Source of the DNA: Coprinopsis marcescibilis
Taxonomy: Eukaryota; Basidiomycota; Agaricomycetes; Agaricales; Psathyrellaceae
Assembly (NCBI GenBank): GCA_004369085.1
Contig: ML210406.1
Location: forward strand, 1 to 34,747
Length of the DNA stretch: 34,747 bases
Reading direction: 5' to 3'
Position 1 is the stretch's first letter. Each line of letters begins with the position of its first letter. Of the stretch, positions 1 to 11,468 are shown piece by piece. Both the position numbers and the translations under genes were made by a program. The notes under the pieces were generated by a model. It had not been told where the DNA came from and did no database searches. It was given only the letters and a program-made list of their open reading frames with translations.

Positions 1-79
1 TGGGGGATCTCAAAATGTATGGGATTTCCCGGTTTATGGGTTAGCACCGGTATGGTTTAAGACGGTGTCGACTGTACAG

Positions 80-1443
80 GGACCAGATGATTGAAGATGC
101 TGGTACTATTGTTGGGCGATTCTCGTCAACCGCTATGCCAGGGAAGATGTTGGTCAATGCCTTCCCGAGCCTGAAGCATGTTCCAGATTGGTTCCCTGGT
201 ACCGGTTGGAAGCAGTACTTGAAGGAGGGTGCCGACATCAACAAGCGACTAGTGTCCCCGCCCTGGCGTGACGCAAAAGTGAAGTTGGTAAGTGTTTGTA
301 TTACATCCGCTGTCGGCGATGCGACACTAATTATTGCTCAGAACAACATCCCAGAGAACGAGCAGTTGCATAGTGTCGCCAAAGGACTCATCGAGAACCT
401 GGGCCCGGAAACGGACCCCGGTTACGACGAGAAGTTCAAGATCGCAATGAATGTCGCTGCCCAATCGTATACCGGTTAGTCCCATCGAAACGTTTCAATG
501 CGTATGCGGGCTCCTGATCTTGACGCTTCTATTCAGCCGGCGCCAACACAGTGAGCAACTGAGCTCTCCTTTCTGTTGAACGTTGAACTCTGATGCTGTT
601 GCTTTGCTAGACCTATTGCGCTACTGGTGCAATCTTTGCAGCGTTGTTAACGCACCCGGAGGTTCAACGCAAGGCGCAGGCCGCTATCGATGCCGTGACT
701 GGTGGTGACAGGCTACCTATCCCTGCTGATATTGACGATATTCCGTATTTGGAGGCCCTCGTCAAGGAAGTAACTCGCTGGTTCACTGTCTCGCCTTTGG
801 GTATGAAGGTTGAATTTCGATTTCCCAAACTTTCTCTCACCGTGACTGTCTTTAGGTGTACCCCACCTGTCATCTGAGGACGAGGAGTTCAATGGTTACT
901 TCATCCCGAAGGGCACTCTTCTCATGGCGAACTCCTGGTAGGCCTATCTCGTACAACGCGCCTTACCTCTTACTCACATGCCACTAGGGCGATTCTTCAC
1001 GATCCAGAAGTCTTCCAAAATCCGCACGAATTTAGGCCCGAACGATATTTAAAGGACGGAAAGATCGACCCTACCGTTCTGGACCCCGATCTCACCGCCT
1101 TTGGATTTGGCCGTCGGTTAGTATCTCCCTGATCTTCCTTTTTGATCCTCCTATTGACATTGCGCTGCGCAGAATCTGCCCAGGAAGGTACATTGGCAAA
1201 GTCATCCTGAAGTTTACGGTCGCTTCCGTGTTGTCGGTCTTCGACATCGTGCCTGCAAAAGATGCCAACGGAAACGACATTGCTCCGGTACTTGAACAAT
1301 CTACCGAGGTCATCACGTTAGTACAGGCTTCTGCAGTTTTCCTTCTATGTTTCTCCTGACTCTGGTCCCATTACAGGTCGCTCAAGCCTTACCAATGCGA
1401 TGTCAAACCCCGTTCCGCAAAGCATGCCGCATTGCTTGCATGA
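80..1443 (+). CDS. Cytochrome P450 (copy 1), 3' two thirds, 5' end missing or decayed
   Basis: This is the C-terminal two thirds of a microsomal P450, a haem-thiolate monooxygenase. Spliced exons give in order PDWFPGTGW, an I-helix reading AGANTT, the K-helix ExxR in KEVTRW, the PERF-like FRPERY, and the haem loop [12 protein letters not shown]. The last exon starts at 1377 (acceptor AG at 1375-1376) and ends at a TGA at 1441-1443, with the family tail [11 protein letters not shown]. Introns sit where they do in the intact copies at 16608-18727 and 21954-24117. Two oddities: the acid of the usual (A/G)GxDT motif is Asn, and bases 1-79 do not read as the expected YFG..LMR..YG segment but carry an in-frame stop at 42-44 and apparent small indels. 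It may be a pseudogene whose upstream part lies outside the window, or a gene with a diverged exon border. Substrate unknown. Confidence 0.8.
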
Positions 1444-2010
1444 TTGACGTAACCTGTATACATGAGTTCCTAACTTCCTATCTCCACCCCGTAGTGCCCG
1501 GATCAGCTCGTAAATATCACAACTTCTGAAGAATACAATTATCATTGCACACTCAAGTTGAAACCAGATGTCACCTGAGGCTTTTGCATAGGTATTGCTT
1601 GCTGAACCCCTTGCCATAGGGCACGATTAAAATGTACTAATCGTCTTGAATTCATTGAGAGAGTGTATTCCTGTTGTGTTGTTGAGAACCAGATGTTCTC
1701 CACTCTTGATGCCGCAGGGGCCGGGATTTTCAAACCAAAAAGGTGAGGATTTGATTCAAATTCCATGAACCTCGGCTTCTTCTGACCATAGATATATAGA
1801 CAATCTCGGACATGCGTTTAATGGTATTAATGCACCAATCAGTGCGGACTGTGCAAAGGACATCTCTCTGGAGATGTGTCACGGCTCATTGCAGCTCTAC
1901 CAAAAGTGCCGTTTCTCGCTGGCTGTCAGCTTCAAAGTCGGGAATTTATCCCCACGTTCTACTGCTTAAAGTGGGCGTGAATCAAGAATTCAGCATATGC
2001 ATATGTCGCC
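1444..2010. other. Intergenic, P450 copy 1 to copy 2
   Basis: This stretch lies between the stop of the first P450 and the start of the second. I see no coding exon here. It should hold the 3' end of the first gene and the promoter of the second, but no clear TATA box or terminator can be named. Confidence 0.5.
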
Positions 2011-3373
2011 ATGGATGACTCGACAATTCTGAACCCGTCGCAGTGGAAATGGTCTCTTGTTGCAGGCCTAGCCATCGGTGTTGCTGTCAAGGTACTGTTC
2101 GGCAAGAAGAGAAGATCTGCATTACCGCCTGGTCCACCAGGATTACCCATTCTAGGAAATACCCCAGTCATCTCCATGGCTTGTTTACAAGGAGTGGGGG
2201 AAGAAATATGGTGAGCGCTGTAGGTTCCCTCGCTATCCCTGCCAGGCTAACTAGGGAACTTTAGGCGATGTAATGTATATCAACACCTTTGGACAAGGCA
2301 TTGTCATCGTCAGCACTCTGCCGATCGCCCTTACCTTGCTCGAGACGCGTTCCCTCAACAATTCCGACCGAGGTGCCCTTCCCAGCTTCGACCTGCATGT
2401 TTCACAAGTTACGACATCTCCACCAATCACTAAAGGTCCGGTTCAACATGGACTTTAACTGGGTATTTTCTCTCATGCCGTATGGCTCCAGTTGGCGTGC
2501 TCACAGACGTGCCTTCCACCAGTTTGTCAATCAGAAGGAGGCCCCTGTCTATCTTCCCATCATTGAGCAGGAGTGTCTGTCACACCTGAGGAGTCTGTCT
2601 GACGATGCGAGCAAGGTTTTCGAAACGAATCGGATGTGCGGGCGAGTTTTGTTCAGTCCTTTTCGTAATGACTGACGAACATTTCAGGTACTTTGGGTTG
2701 GTTCTCATGCGCATTTCCTACGGGAGTAGCGATTTTGAGTACAACAAACGTTTGCTGGAGGATTCAGAAGCAATAGTGGAACGATCCTCGGCTACGACGA
2801 TCCCGGGGAGCCTATTAGTGAACGTATTTCCTGTTCTTCGTTTTGTTCCGGATTGGTTCCCTGGAACGGCTTGGAAGAAGTATTTACAGGAGGGCGCTGT
2901 GATTAATCGTAGACTCGTCCCTGGCCCTTAGTATGACGCCAAAACTCGGTTGGTAAGTAGTTCTTCAACATTTGGATGGATAGCGTATTGCTAATACAAG
3001 TACAGATCAATAATCAGGGGCAGGAAGCATTCCCAAGTGTAGTCAAAGGGCTCGTTGAGAATCTTGGCCCCGAAGAAGACAATGGATATGCCGAGAGAGA
3101 AACGGTCGCTATGAATGTGCTGGCTCAGTCTTACATCGGTAAGCCTATGTTCCACTCGAAGGACCTGAGCTTACCCACCACTCTAGCCGGTGCTGACACT
3201 GTATGTGATGGTGTTTTTCAAAAAGTCCATTATAACCTTGGGTCACATAGACAAATTCGGCGATGTGCGCTTTGTATGCTGCTCTGTTGATGCACCCGGA
3301 AGTACAGCGAAAAGCACAAGCTGAAATTGACAGTGTGACTGGTGGTGACCGTTTGCCTACTCCAGAGGATACT
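2011..3373 (+). pseudogene. Cytochrome P450 pseudogene (copy 2), frameshifted, stopped and 3'-truncated
   Basis: The start MDDSTILNPSQWKW, a membrane anchor and the proline hinge LPPGPPGLPILGN mark a microsomal P450 N-terminus of the same family as its neighbours. The frame then shifts at about 2161-2166: the expected PWLVYKEWGKKYG follows in another frame. Later exons keep [23 protein letters not shown] and [14 protein letters not shown] at 2929-2931 interrupts the exon where copy 1 reads on. The I-helix AGADTT is intact (3188-3245 region). Homology ends at about 3373, just after GGDRLPTPEDT, so the K-helix ExxR, FRPER and haem-cysteine loop are all absent. Three independent lesions make it dead as a P450. 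It is a tandem copy of the gene just upstream. Confidence 0.9.
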
Positions 3374-3744
3374 TCAACTAATCACTGCGTCCGTTTATCC
3401 TCTTCCAATGTGACCGTGCGACATGGCTGAATTGGAGGATACCTGGAAGCGGCGCCTATCACGCTGAAAACGCATCTATATTAGCGTGCAGCATATTTGT
3501 ACTTCAACTTTATTTTGCGCATGCTCGTATTCTCCATCGAATTCTCTCAGTTCCCTCGCCATCTCCAACTTAGGGGCTAGTGTTAATGAGGCCATCTGAT
3601 GGCATTGTTCGAATATTCCAGCTTGAATCAGGCACAATTGGTCTTGTCGTCGTGCGCCCATCATCACTGCCCCCATACAAGTCTTTTCATTGCCCTTAAC
3701 CGCCCTTCTACTCCTACATTCCCCTTTACCAGGCGAGAAACGTG
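3374..3744. other. Intergenic with break of the P450 copy and promoter of the kinase gene
   Basis: P450 similarity stops at about 3373. The rest leads to the inositol polyphosphate kinase start at 3745 and includes a pyrimidine-rich run at 3690-3730, common before basidiomycete start codons. No other gene is seen. Confidence 0.5.
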
Positions 3745-4863
3745 ATGGCTACAGTTCTGGCAAACCAAGTCGGTGGTCATGCCGGTGTGATGACAGCTGA
3801 GGACGGTTCCTTGATCATAAAGCCGTGCCTCAAGCGCGAATTGGAGTTCTACCGACTCCTTCAGAACAGCACCGAGGATAACTTCGTAAAACTCAGCAAG
3901 TTCACGCCCAAGTTCCTTGGAACCTTGACCTTGGAAGGCCAGCTGTCTGGACAGACTGCCGAAGGCGTCGTCCAGATTGAACCAGTTCAGGCTGCAGAGA
4001 AAGATACGTATTCCGTTGCTGAGCTATTCGTGTATTCTGGCTTATTTCATTTGGATAAATACAGTCCATAGTCTTAGAGAATCTTACATATAAGTTCTCC
4101 AAGCCAAATGTTCTGGACATCAAGCTAGGCACGGTCTTGTACGACGAAGGCGCATCCGAGGATAAGGTGCAGAGAATGATCAAGACCGCTAAGGAGACGA
4201 CCAGCTTTGAGACCGGTGTTAGATTAACGGGATTCCAGGTATGGACATATTCATACTATATGCCTATGCCCTCATGGAAGCCGTTGAATAACAATCGCCG
4301 GTACCACACAGGTCTACGATAACCATACACAATTGGCTGTGAACACTCCCAAATCTTACGGCAAATCAATCAAACCCTCAGATCTAGCGGATGGAATTGC
4401 AAAATTCTTCCCCGTTGGCCTGACACGAGGTGATGAGGAGCCTTCAGAAGAAGGACGATTGGGACTACCCGCACAAACTATCCTCCCTATTCTCACCTCG
4501 ATACGTTCAGAGATCGCACAAATCAAGGAGGCTCTTTCTGGTATAGATATGAGGATGGTTGGTGGTAGCTTGCTGGTCGTATATGAAGCCGACTGGGAAA
4601 AAGCTGCCGTTGGCATCAAGAACTATCTGGAAACACCTCCCGAGGATAGAGATGATGTGGACGACGAAGAGGACGACGAAGAGGAGTCAGATGCGGAAGA
4701 CCAGGCTCCTCCTCGTGCATTCAATGTCAAACTCATTGATTTTGCGCATACCAAGGTCGAAGCTGGCCTCGGGCCTGACGAAGGTGTTTTGTTGGGTGTC
4801 AACACCGTTTTGAATCTCCTGGACGGTCGGATAAACCAGATCAAGGACAAGTACAAGCTCTAA
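3745..4863 (+). CDS. ARG82: Inositol polyphosphate kinase (IPK family, IPMK/Arg82-type)
   Basis: The family phosphorylates inositol phosphates (IP3 to IP4/IP5) and in yeast Arg82 acts in the nucleus. The signature PxxxDxKxG appears as PNVLDIKLG, followed by TTSFETGVRLTGFQ, the SLLxVYE strand (GGSLLVVYE) and the catalytic LIDFAHT near the C-terminus. An acidic insert (about residues 260-280, DDEEDDEEESDAED) precedes the last block. Length of roughly 320 residues fits the small Arg82/IPMK group, not the much longer Kcs1. The ATG at 3745 gives MATVLANQVGGHAG. An intron at about 4244-4312 splits TGFQ/VYDN cleanly. The first intron (about 4010-4065) ends before SIVLENLTYKF, but its donor is unclear: the best in-phase choice, before a GTT at about 4016, is weak. 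Catalytic residues all look intact. Confidence 0.88.
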
Positions 4864-5077
4864 TTCGTTAAATATCAATCTTAAATACCTGCGACGTATT
4901 ATCTCGTGGTCCGATGTATATGTATTGGTCAAGGATGTATTAACGTTCATATCTTATCTTATCACGTTCCGGGCTGAGCGCTGAACATTGGATCTCCATC
5001 AATCTGGGGGAGCTCCTTGCTTTTACCGCGACCACCACCCTCCACGGACATTGTACACGAATCCTTGGAATCTATAA

Positions 5078-6347
5078 ATGGCAGAAAACTCATTGAAGCG
5101 GAAACCTGACAACAACAACCATGAACGGGCTCAAAAAAAAAAACGCCTCGTAAGCCAAAAAACACTACCTTTCCAACTTTTCTTACCGAAATAGTTTGCC
5201 GTGTAGGAAGGGGGATCCAGGCGGTTCATCGACGGACCAGGTGTTTGGATAACGTGTAAGCTGCATCCCTTAGCCGAGGAACGAAAGAAATCCCATAACG
5301 TTACGGTCAATTCTTCATTTCAGGCGTCAAGGGCAAGGAAAGGCAGACCGTTGGAGAAATCTACGATCTATTCGATTCTGTGGGTGGAAATCACAAAACC
5401 TTGGGCTTCAGTGCAATGAACTTATAGCTGGCTCCAGGTTGCTTCAGAAATCTGGCCCGTGGAGGGAGAGGATGAAGACGGCGCCGCGGGCTCTGACGGC
5501 GAAGAATTGAGCTTGGAGGCTCAAATCGCGAAAGAGGTTTCTGAAATCAAAAAACCTAGGTCTGAACAACGGTTTGGTATGTAGCTTGCTCCGAGTCGAG
5601 TTATATTCTGAAGAGTCGTCTCATGCATATCCTAGCCAACTGCTTGACTGATACTCAATGTGGTGCGTAACTGGTTTGTTCGCTAGTGAATTACACACTG
5701 ACTGGAGCATCTTCAGTTGTCTTCATGTCTTGCAAACCACCAGTTGACCCTGTTGAACTGGTTATGAAATACATCCAAAATATACAAGAAACAGGGGTGA
5801 CACGGACGCGGTATGACCTACCAAACCATCCCCTTCCTCAGATCTGGCTAACATCTCTGAAGGCACACCCAGCGTCTGGTACCCGTATCCGACACCTGCA
5901 CAGCGACGATTCCGGATATAAAGGCTCTCTGCCTCAAGTTGTTCGAAAAGTTCTTTTCAAAGGAGAAGGATACCAAATTTAAGGTAGATAAAACGCCTTA
6001 TCAGGACGAATAACAGGAGTCCTAATGCATGTGACTGACAGTACAAGATTGAACTTCGGATACGCAACCACACAACGTTAACTCGGCCTATCGTCATCCA
6101 GCACATCGCCTCCTGGGTCCCAGAAGGTCATACGGTGTCTCTCGACAACCCTGACATCTTTATCTTGGTGGAAATTTTCAAGGTTCGACGCGAATTACGA
6201 AGTTTCGTTATCAATATACTGACATTCTGTGTCCAGAGTATCTGCGGTGTATCTATAGTGCGGGACTATTACAAACTCTCCAAGTTCAATGTACTGGAAG
6301 TGGCTAATGCCACCAGAAAGCAACAGTCGGAATCGGTGGCGGAATAA
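5078..6347 (+). CDS. TAN1: TAN1-like THUMP protein, adaptor for tRNA N4-acetylcytidine formation
   Basis: Tan1 (THUMPD1 in animals) binds tRNA and helps Kre33/NAT10 acetylate C12 of tRNA-Ser and tRNA-Leu. Eight exons splice in phase into about 269 residues: a basic start MAENSLKRKPDNNN with KKKR, then IDGPGVWITCVKGKERQ, an acidic linker, RFANCLTDTQC, and a C-terminal THUMP core with TRTRHTQRLVPVSDTC, the conserved YKIELRIRNH and the end SIVRDYYKLSKFNVLEVA. All introns are about 45-65 bases with GT-AG ends. The start at 5078 is the first ATG giving the basic N-terminus in frame with exon 2. It lies 214 bases after the kinase gene and ends 165 bases from the convergent Rap1-like gene. No lesion is seen. 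Confidence 0.9.
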
Positions 6348-6512
6348 ATTATGTTTACACCACGCCATCGTATCTTGTTGAACCGAAATGTTCATTAATA
6401 GGTAAACTGGGAAAGATCGTATTCACGAAATTAAATGCAACAGGTCGTGTGCAACGGACAAAGCATAACACAAAGCATAAAGCACAAAACAACAAATGCG
6501 AAAAGTAAACCA

Positions 6513-9500
6513 TCACCCTTTCTTCTTCTCCAGCATCTTCTTCAACAACAGGATCGACAACGCCCTCATGTCATCAGGGTCGATGCTGTCTTCGAAAGCG
6601 CGGAATTCCTCTATATTCTCATTGGTAACCCTCAACGCCAACTCGTCATGTTCTCTGGAGATCTCTTGCCAGGCTCTGCTGCGGGGATTATCTTGGTCCC
6701 AAGTTTGGCCGTGGGAGGATGCGGGCGAGCTGAGCAGCGACTGTTCTATGTCCATCGCGTCGTCGGCTTCTTCTTCGTCGTCCTTCGAGATCCCTGGTTG
6801 CTCCACCTCTTTACCGTTGACACCATTCGCGTCCTCTTCATCGAGTTGCTTGTTATCCTTTGCGCCCGAAAGTTGACTGACTTCAGCTGCAATGTGCTCA
6901 GATCGCTCAGGAACATCGTCATGCTCACCCCCGCGTTCATCTTCATCTTCATCTTCATCCTCTTCATCGTCGTCTTCCTCGACTTCATCTTCATCTTCCT
7001 CTTCCTCTTCATCGCCTTCTTCCTCGACTTCATCTTCCATGTCCACGTCCGAGTCTTCAACTTCGTATAAAGATGCGGAAGAAGGAACGGCAGAGGAAAT
7101 CCTTGCAGACCGGAGCGGCACAGTCGGCCGAACACTTCTCCCCTGTGCTTTCTGCTTCTGCTGGGTCTGCTTTTCAGGCGGGCTCGGCGAATCCTGCGCT
7201 ATCGGAGGCGACCTGGTCATAGACGCCATTGCGCGATGTATAGGCGACGACCTAGGCACCGACTGTGCACGCAAATCTACAAACGGCGATTCCGACTGTC
7301 GGCGTTTACCATCAACGCTATCTGGCCCATTTAAAAGGTTATTTTGACCAGATGTACTGAGTTTCTCCCGCAGGTGCCGCGCAGCACGAGAAGAGCGAGG
7401 GGGGTGGTAGTCCAACTCTGGTAACTCGGTTTCATCGAGGGGTCGTATTTCGAATACTTGTTGGCGGTGAATGCTGGAACGCCTGCGTTGGTTGTTATCG
7501 AGGCTTTCCCGAGCATTTTGCTGCTTGCTCAGGTCAGTGTGGGTACCGTTAGGTTTCCGGCCTCCGTCTACACTACCCCGAACAGAAAGATCCGTCTTGA
7601 TCACCACCTTGGTACGAGGAACTTGGGCAGGAGACGGCGGTTTCGCAGGACGCGATGCCTTCAAAGCTTCTGCTGGAGGCGGAAACATATCCCCCACAAC
7701 CTCATCGTCATCTTCACCGTCATCTCCGTCGTGCGACTTCATCGACCGCATTATCGAATTCCCTTCCTCCTTTGCGCGGGCATGCAACTTGCTCAGAAAT
7801 TTATCGACCTTGCTGATGTCTCGAAGGTCCGCATACGCTTTGAAAGCAACGGTGTCTGCGAACTCGTATTGCTTGGCTAGCATAGACAGCACCTGCATCC
7901 CAGCCATCTTAAAGTCGAAACTCATGTCGGCCGTGTCCGAGTTAGGGGCCTCTCGGCCGGACGACCTCCTCGGTGGCGCTGCTTTAGCCTTCTGCTTCAA
8001 AGTTTCCGAAACCAGCGACGACTGTCGAGATGAGCCGGACCCCCGACTCTTCAGCTTTTTGAACGCTATCGATGCTTCCCGAAGGTCGATCCGTGGTGCA
8101 ATGTACACTTGGTGGTTAAGCGGTGCCGGTACCTTGGAGCCGTTGGTATCGAATATGTCATCCAGCCTTACAGGAGCAGACGCCAATTCCCCAGAATCTT
8201 CGACAAGCGTTACCGATGCACCAGTAATAACGCCAGATCCGGCGTGGGGTTTGCTTCGCGCGTCCTTGATGCGGCGGGGTTTTAGGCTACCAGAGATAGA
8301 CTCTGCATTATCGTCTTCAGTGGCTCTTGGGGTTGGTTCGGAATGTCCGTTTGTGACTTTTGAAGTCCTGTGCTGGCCGTTCGTTCGAGATTTGGCGACG
8401 ACACTGGAGATGGAGCCAGGGGGGGATGTTTGTGGTGGGCGAGGCGGAATATTGGAGCCGGATGGTTGGACAGACGAAAGGACCTCCTCTCTAGAGCGAT
8501 AATTACTAGGGGGTAGCTTGATCTTAGAGGATGTCGCTTCAGCATTGACGTGAAGACCAGATGGCACAGGTGCTGGAACGGGTATCGTCGAAGGGTTGGG
8601 AGGAGGTTGGGCGATCGATGGCTCTTGAGCTTCTTGCGGTGGAGGTTTTGTTCCCGCAATCTGGGATGTAGCGGTGGCTTTGGGCTTCCCAGCGCCGTTA
8701 CGCTTAGGAGGCCACTGGCTTGCAAACGTGTTACGGAAGCCCGTTTCCTTGTAAACAGGCATTTGCCGCTGAGGGGGCACGGGTGCTACGGACGGCTGTG
8801 AATGTTCGTCTTCAGAGGTGTCGTGAGAGGAAACGAATGGATCTTCGCGGAAGTTCTTCCCTTTTGCCTTCACCTTTGGTTTTGGGTTAGGTTTGACGGC
8901 CGGTTCAGTCTTCTCGGGGGCAGTGTTGTGAGGCTTTGAACCCTGGGAGTATTCCTTTCGGAGCGGTATTGCAATGGGACTCGCTTCAACTAGGGGCATT
9001 TCAGGCGTATCCCTTCCTTTTCCACTCCTTGGAGTCGACGCAGCAAAATCAGCCGGCTTGACATTCATCTTGGTTGGTTCCGGTCCCACAGGGAATCCAG
9101 GCGGCGGAATGGAGTCGATGTGTGGATATATCCTTTCGGGTCTGTAGACGGATTAGCTACTATAAGTTAATTGAGTAACTGAAGCTCACATATTGGTAGG
9201 AGTGCCACGGCTTGCATGGATGGCGGGTATCTCCTCTTTGACTTTTTCCGATGGTTCTTCTGGCATCCCTATGTCTTCTGTTGGCGATTCTTCTTCCTCT
9301 TCTTCTTTTTGAGGACGGTCGCTTGTTGATGTTTCCTCTTCTTCCTCTTGAAACAGTTCATTTCGATAGTCGTTGCTGTGGATGATCCCAGCTACGCTCT
9401 CATTCTCTGTATCTGAAGATTTGAGAGGAGGGGCCGGGTTAGCCTTTTTCGGTTTCGGTTTCGGTTTAGCGACAGGCTTGGGGTCCCCAGAGGTGGCTTG

Positions 9501-10290
9501 TTGGGTAGTAGCAGGGTTCGAGGAGGTCTCTGCAGGTTTGTTGGGGACTTGACGAGACCCATCCTTGTCGGCGTTCCCTGCCAGTCGCACTCGCTTGTAC
9601 TGGCGATCGTCTGCTGTGTGCAGGTCCGACATTCTTCGTTTTCCAGCTTGGGTTTGGGGTACAGGCTTTGATGGCTTCGCAGTTTTTGTTTCGGCCGCAG
9701 CAGCTTTCTTTTGGTGTCGCGCGATCTTGGCGTCAAATAGACTCTGATTTTTTGTGTACCTCGCTCTCCATGATTGCCAAGAATGCCGTCGACTCCAATT
9801 CCATTTCCCCTCCTTCTGCTCAGAATGTCAAAAACCATCGGGAAGCATTAATGAAAGCACGGCACTGACATTATCTTCTAACTGTTGATACAAGGCATTC
9901 CCACTCCTTCCTGCGACATCTGGATTGTACTTTGCGATGTACATCACGAGCAGCTTATCCTCGTCATCTGTGAACTCATTACGGCTTCAAAGTATGTCAA
10001 TAGTTAGTTTCAAACGGTATGACAAGAACTTGCGTTTTCCCAGCGGACTTCATTCCTCATAACTGCTCTCAAAATTCGAGAAGACACAAGGTGTATGTTG
10101 AAAAAAAGCTGCTGCTTTCCCAGTTGTTCAAACGCTCAATTATACTGCAAATATCAACCAATTTAGCCATTCGGTCGCCTTGTCAAGTTGGGAAGCTTAC
10201 CCAGTAGTTGTTCCGGATAATCCACCTGTATCTTAACAGGTTTGGAGCACAAACCACCGGAGAACGAGATTTCTCTTGAAGTGACAGTAT
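6513..10290 (-). CDS. RAP1: Rap1-like telomere protein with Myb domain (5' exons unresolved)
   Basis: An exon at about 9853-9986 reads NEFTDDEDKLLVMYIAKY then GRSGNALYQQLEDN; after a short intron comes WNWSRRHSWQSWRARYTKN. This is the Rap1/TERF2IP-type Myb fold (FT.EDD..L..YI, GR.G..LY..L, HTWQSWR.RY). A long, mostly disordered region follows: basic KPKPKPKK, several poly-acidic runs, and the large exon 6513-9145 of about 880 residues. The end, with NIEEFRAFEDSIDPDDM, may be a small C-terminal domain. The exon joining at 9146-9190 is clean. Upstream, the segment at about 10200-10290 (FSGGLCSKPVKIQVDYPEQLL) and pieces near 10030-10140 could be a diverged BRCT domain, as in other Rap1 proteins, but splice joints and start codon were not resolved, so the 5' end is approximate. 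Expected role: telomere-bound shelterin-type component in the nucleus. A different Myb/SANT chromatin protein is the alternative. Confidence 0.6.
6936..7045 (-). repeat. Low-complexity GA(N)-rich tract coding an acidic run
   Basis: The + strand is an imperfect (TTC/ATC) triplet run; on the - strand it codes an almost unbroken Glu/Asp stretch in the C-terminal third of the Rap1-like protein. It creates long spurious open frames on the other strand. Confidence 0.85.
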
Positions 10291-10642
10291 GGTAGAAGCA
10301 CAAGAATGTAAACGCGCCGGTGTGTTGAATGTCACGTCACATGCACGCGCTACATAGTCACGTTGTTCTCCAAGGGCCATCATGAGTGGCGCACGCCGCC
10401 ACAGCACGGGACGCCTGCCGCGTCGGGAGTCGGATTCCGCCGGGAGGCGGGAAGGCCAAGACGCTCGACAAAAAGGGCGGGATAAATCTTTGTCCGCATG
10501 GCATGTTTCCGTGCTGGCGACTTGAACCCTTAGTCGGAGAGGAAGACAGCTTCTTAATGCATAGCAAAGATTAATTCATTTGATGTATACCGTCATGAAG
10601 TAATATCTAGTATGTACGAGTTCCAATCGTTGTGCTCAAGAT
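10291..10642. other. Intergenic, GC-rich patch
   Basis: This gap probably holds the start region of the Rap1-like gene and the 3' end of the secreted-protein gene, both on the minus strand. Bases 10380-10480 are unusually GC-rich. No gene or tRNA is supported. Confidence 0.4.
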
Positions 10643-11315
10643 TTAATCCATCAGGTCAAGATCAAACTCTCGGGCCTCAAACTCTTCGTCTCGCTCGTAA
10701 ACGGACTCAGCGTCGTCCCAGAACGAGCGCTCAAAGATAGCTTCGTCCAAAGCATCAAAAAGGTCTCGCTCATATAATTCTGCGGACTCTGCGTCCCGCT
10801 CGAACAGATCCATAAGATCGTCTTGGATCTCCCGCGATTCCACGCCATCGACGTCGGAAAGGTCACGGCGGAAGGGAAGGAAGCTTTTAACACTGAAATG
10901 TTCGTTAGGTCATGCCAATATGTTGCATAAGGCGGAAATAACTTACACTCCTTTGGCTTTCCTCCACAGATTCTTGAAGAATTTCTTGATACCACGAGCC
11001 TCTATTTCTTCGAGTACCTCGCGGGCTTCAAGGGCGGCGACCTCATCGTAGCTCCTTCCAAAGAGAGCCTCAACATCTGAACGGGGGAGTAGGTCGAGAA
11101 TATCTCTAGTGCTGAGGTCCTCTAGGTCCGAGTCACCAAAAGCACGGCTGCGGAATAAAGAAGTGCGATAAATAAATGGTCCACAAGTATCAAGTGAGCG
11201 ATAAAACTTACGTCGCAATGGAAGCGGCAGGCGGGGGGATAGCAGCACACTTGGCCAAGGTGGCAACAGCGAGGACACCGACAGTGAAGACGTGGGCAGA
11301 GGAGAGTTGAACCAT
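10643..11315 (-). CDS. Small secreted EAR-motif protein with cationic helix (gene A)
   Basis: Family not recognised. Three exons (11315-11212, 11147-10947, 10892-10643) splice exactly into 184 residues. MVQLSSAHVFTVGVLAVATL followed by AKCAA is a typical signal peptide with a cleavage site near residue 24. Exon 2 codes an acidic part (SDLEDLSTRDILDLLPRSD), the motif ALEAREVLEEIEARG and then a cationic amphipathic segment, GIKKFFKNLWRKAKG, which runs over the intron into VVKSFLPFRR. Exon 3 is very acidic with arginines spaced about every 10-13 residues (ERDAESAELY, ERDLFDALDEAIF, ERSFWDDAESVY, ERDEEFEAREFDLDLMD). The plan matches gene B at 13071-14107: same MVQL start, same exon roles, same xEAR motif. 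A secreted proprotein whose acidic parts mask a membrane-active or nucleic-acid-binding helix is inference only. Confidence 0.82.
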
Positions 11316-11460
11316 GATGAAGTTAAAAGGTGGTAAGTGTGAGTAAGAGATAATACGAAGGGGATTTCTTGGGTAGGAGAACAACTGCGGTCAACGCTGT
11401 TGTGAAGTCTCGAGTATGGGGGAGGCCTGCTCTGGGGGAAAAAGGAACTCAGGGAGGGCC

Positions 11461-11468
11461 CTTTTATA
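11461..11468 (-). promoter_or_regulatory. TATA box of secreted gene A
   Basis: The minus strand reads TATAAAAG about 146 bases before the ATG at 11315, with no intervening gene. Gene B has a matching box at a similar distance. Confidence 0.6.

Noticed and set aside
3374..3480. Possible remnant of the missing K-helix exon of P450 copy 2
   Set aside because: A short string resembling YLEA can be read near 3438-3450, but it is too short to separate from chance.
6892..7347. Serine-rich plus-strand open frame
   Set aside because: It is the reverse complement of the Glu/Asp run of the Rap1-like protein and has no independent support.
7471..8502. Plus-strand open frame of 343 codons
   Set aside because: It is the antisense shadow of the long Rap1-like exon; its serine-rich, low-complexity content follows from the opposite strand's codons.
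10510..10545. tRNA B-box-like GGTTCAAGTC on the minus strand
   Set aside because: No T-arm stem pairs around it and no D-arm/A-box or acceptor stem is found at the right distance.
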